From Erinaceus europaeus (taxonomy: Eukaryota > Chordata > Mammalia > Eulipotyphla > Erinaceidae), in the NCBI RefSeq assembly GCF_950295315.1, contig NC_080164.1, forward strand, positions 10,505,990 through 10,569,989: a DNA stretch of 64,000 nt, written 5' to 3'. This document shows, one piece after another, positions 62,040-64,000 of this stretch; the stretch's first letter is position 1, and each line of letters opens with the position of its first letter. The translations under genes were made by a program, and so were the position numbers. The notes beneath the pieces were generated by a model, which saw only the letters and a list, made by a program, of their open reading frames with translations, was not told where the DNA came from and ran no database searches.

Positions 62040-63037
62040 CTTCTCCTTTTAATCAGAGACAGAGAAGGTAGAGAGAGAAAGAGAAACATGAAAAAAATGC
62101 TCCAAGTCACTGATTGTCAGAGAAATGCAAATAAAGACAACAACGAGATCCCACTTCACTCCTGTGGGAATGTCACACATCAGAAGAGGTAGAAGCAACA
62201 AATGCTGGAGAGGTGGTAGGGACAGAGGGACTCGCCTGCACTGCTGGTGGGAATGTCAATTGGTCCAGCCCCTGTGGAGAACAGTCTGGAGAACTCTCAG
62301 AAGGCTAGAAGAAAACCCACCTATGATCCTGCAATTCCTCTCCTGGGGATATATCCTAAGGAACCCAACCCATCCATCCAAATAGATCTGTGTACACATA
62401 TGTTCATAGCAGTACAATTTGTAATAGCCAAAACCTGAAAGCAACCCAGGTGTCCAACAACAGATGAGTGGCTGAGCAAGTTGTGGTCTATATACACAAT
62501 GGAATACTACTCAGCTATTAAAGATTTCACTGTTTTCATTCCATCTTGGATGGAGCTTGAAGAAATCATGTTAAGTGAAATAAGTCAGAAACAGAAGGAT
62601 GAATATGGGATGATCTCACTCTCAGGCAGAAGTTGAAGAGCAAGGTCAGAAGAGAAAACACTAAACAGAACTTGGACTGGAGTTGGTGTACTGAACCAGA
62701 GTAAAAGACTCTGGGGTGGGTGAGGCAGCAGGGTTCAGATCCTGGAACAAGATGGCAGAGGTCCTAGTGGGAGTTGTATTGTTATGTAGAAAACTGAGAA
62801 ACGTTATGCATGTACAAGCTATTGATTTTACTCTTGACTATAAAACATTAATCCCCCAATAAAGAAATAAAAAAATAAATAAAAGGAAGAGAGATAGAGA
62901 TAGAGATAGATAGATAGAGAGAGAGAGACCACAAAACCTAAACTTCCTTCAATGCAGTTGGAAGCTGGGTTTGAACCTGGGTCATTCACATAGCAAAACA
63001 ATACACTATCCCAGTGAACTATTTTGCTGGCCCAGCA
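62040..63037 (-). mobile_element. SINE-D split by an L1
   Basis: A short tail half (62040-62085, TTTAATCAGAGACAGAGAAG) and the main half (62873-63037: GATA/GA repeats, AACTTCCTTCAATGCAGTTG, GGGTTTGAACCTGGGTC, head GAACTATTTTGCTGGCCC) flank an L1. The interruption lies in the GA-rich tract, as at 46.8 kb. Confidence 0.6.
62086..62872 (+). mobile_element. 5'-truncated L1, plus strand, nested in SINE-D
   Basis: The C-terminal end of ORF2 is easily read: [15 protein letters not shown] with [12 protein letters not shown] in one frame (62125-62385), then [17 protein letters not shown] [13 protein letters not shown] in another frame (62247-62438), so there is a frameshift near 62310. The 3' UTR ends CATTAATCCCCCAATAAAG with an A-rich tail. 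The nucleotide sequence closely follows the 28-kb copy, suggesting the same young subfamily. Confidence 0.9.
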
Positions 63038-63051
63038 CAGTGTATTTTTTT

Positions 63052-63342
63052 TCTTTCTTCTTCTTTTTATATTATTTTCCCTTTTGTTGCCCTTTTTTTT
63101 ATTGTTGTTGTAGTTATTACTGTTGTTGTTATTGATGTTATCATTGTTAGGACAGAGAGAAATGGAGAGAGAAGGGGAAGACAGAGAGCGGGAGAGAAAG
63201 ATAGACACTTGCAGACCGGCTTCACTGCCTGTGAAGTGACTTCCCTGCAGGTGGGGAGCTGGAGAATCGAACCAGGATCCTTATGCTGGTCCTTGCGCTT
63301 TGTGCCACGTGTGCTTAACCTGCTGCACTACCGCTCGACCCC
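63052..63342 (-). mobile_element. SINE-B, minus strand
   Basis: TTCCCTTTTGTTGCCC, GTTGTAGTTATTACTGTTG linker, GACAGAGAGAAATGGAGAGA, GGAGAATCGAACCAGGATCC and head TGCTGCACTACCGCTCGACC. CpGs persist in the head, consistent with a young copy. Confidence 0.92.
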
Positions 63343-63375
63343 TTTTTCTTCCCCTCCTCCTTCTGTTTTTTTTTT

Positions 63376-63532
63376 TTTTAACTTTATTTCATTTACTAAT
63401 GAGAAATTTAGGAAAAGAGAGAGAAAGAACCAGACATCACTCTGGTTCATGTGCTCTTGGGGACTGAACTCAGGACCTTATGCTATGCTTGAGAATGCAA
63501 TGCCTCAACCACAGCGCCACCTCCCGGACCAC
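63376..63532 (-). mobile_element. SINE-D-like, minus strand
   Basis: TTTACTAATGAGAAATTTAG, AGAACCAGACATCACTCTGG, GGGGACTGAACTCAGGACC and head CAACCACAGCGCCACCTCCC. A subfamily related to the right half of the split copy at 47049-47145. Confidence 0.7.
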
Positions 63533-63574
63533 AACACAATGTACCTTCTAACACAAATGCACAGCAGAGAAAGC

Positions 63575-63760
63575 AAGTGAGGGCTGGCCAGAGAGCTTAC
63601 GTGGATAGGGCACCTACTCTGTCATGCTCAAAATCTAGGGTTTCACTTGACTCCAGTGCACTGGAGGGAGCTGTGGAGCTCTGGTACCTTTCCCTTCCTT
63701 TGTCTGTTTCTGAAACATCTGTTTCAAGTAGTGAAGCCCCAGAGACAAAAACAAATGAAC
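63575..63760 (+). mobile_element. tRNA-like SINE (SINE-D type), plus strand
   Basis: Head GCCAGAGAGCTTACGTGGAT, GGGCACCTACTCTGTCATG, B-box-like AGGGTTTCACTTGACTCC. The tail is unclear. Confidence 0.5.
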
Positions 63761-63767
63761 AAATGAG

Positions 63768-63892
63768 TTAGTCTCATGCTCAAGCAATAATGTGTATGCA
63801 AAAGACTCACGTCTGAGGCTCTGAGGCTCCAGGTTCAATTCCCAGGACCACCATAAGCTGGAGCTGAGAGGTGCTCTGGTCTCTAGCCTTTC
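63768..63892 (+). mobile_element. SINE-C, plus strand
   Basis: TGTGTATGCAAAAGACTCAC, CTGAGGCTCCAGGTTCAATT, CACCATAAGCTGGAGCTGAG. Same order as the 29-kb copy. Confidence 0.75.
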
Positions 63893-64000
63893 TTTCACCA
63901 TGTCTGTTGTGGTGAGTGGAGCGTGCTCTACCCTCCCAGCATCTGGATGGCTCTCTGGGGACAGAAACTTGCCCTGTGTCTCTGTGCTCAGCCTAGCAGG

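Noticed and set aside
63014..63580. 188-codon plus-strand frame
   Set aside because: It is made of an inverted SINE-B followed by a SINE-D; the residues are translated repeat sequence.

Overview
The window looks like ordinary mammalian non-coding DNA, most likely from a hedgehog or another erinaceid. The reason is the repeat content: dozens of tRNA-derived SINEs of the type known from Erinaceidae (the ERI families), L1 fragments, and class II endogenous retrovirus (ERV) pieces. The species call is an inference from these families; no search was run. I found no convincing protein-coding exon, no host RNA gene and no CRISPR array. The long open frames lie in simple repeats, in SINEs or in ERV sequence.

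Names used here. SINE-A: tRNA head with A box like TGGCGCACCTGG and B box like GGTTCAAGC, then a body ending in TCTCTCTGTCTCTATCC and an A-rich tail. SINE-B: head with A box like TAGCGCAGCAGG, body ending in CTCTGTCCTATCCAACA, then a CAA/TAA-rich part and sometimes a 3' module reading (sense) GGCACCGAGCCCCAG. SINE-C and SINE-D: two further tRNA-like SINEs with weaker, more diverged copies. RPT-E: an interspersed family I cannot name, with an A-rich 3' end; RPT-E-old is a diverged relative. On the minus strand these elements read from their A/T-rich tail at the left to the tRNA head at the right. Repeat edges were placed by eye and are good to about 10 bp unless a target-site duplication (TSD) is given.

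Layout. 0-13 kb: mixed SINE-A/B, RPT-E and L1 3' ends, two long polypyrimidine tracts and a 12-bp hairpin. 13-17 kb: a 297-bp inverted-repeat element, a polypyrimidine minisatellite, a perfect 86-bp tandem duplication and microsatellites. 17-27 kb: mostly single-copy sequence with three stretches that look like conserved regulatory DNA, and a head-to-head SINE-A pair. 27-33 kb: an L1 with a perfect 16-bp TSD, more L1 and dense SINEs. 33-44 kb: the most repeat-poor part, with three further regulatory-looking stretches. 44-54 kb: dense nested SINEs, RPT-E copies, a solo LTR and a SINE-B/RPT-E chimera. 54.6-60.5 kb: two head-to-head class II-like ERVs and an isolated LTR. 60.5-64 kb: SINEs and L1 ends.

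Nothing here works together as a pathway. The region reads as a gene desert or large intron, shaped by several waves of retrotransposition around islands of possibly constrained single-copy DNA.
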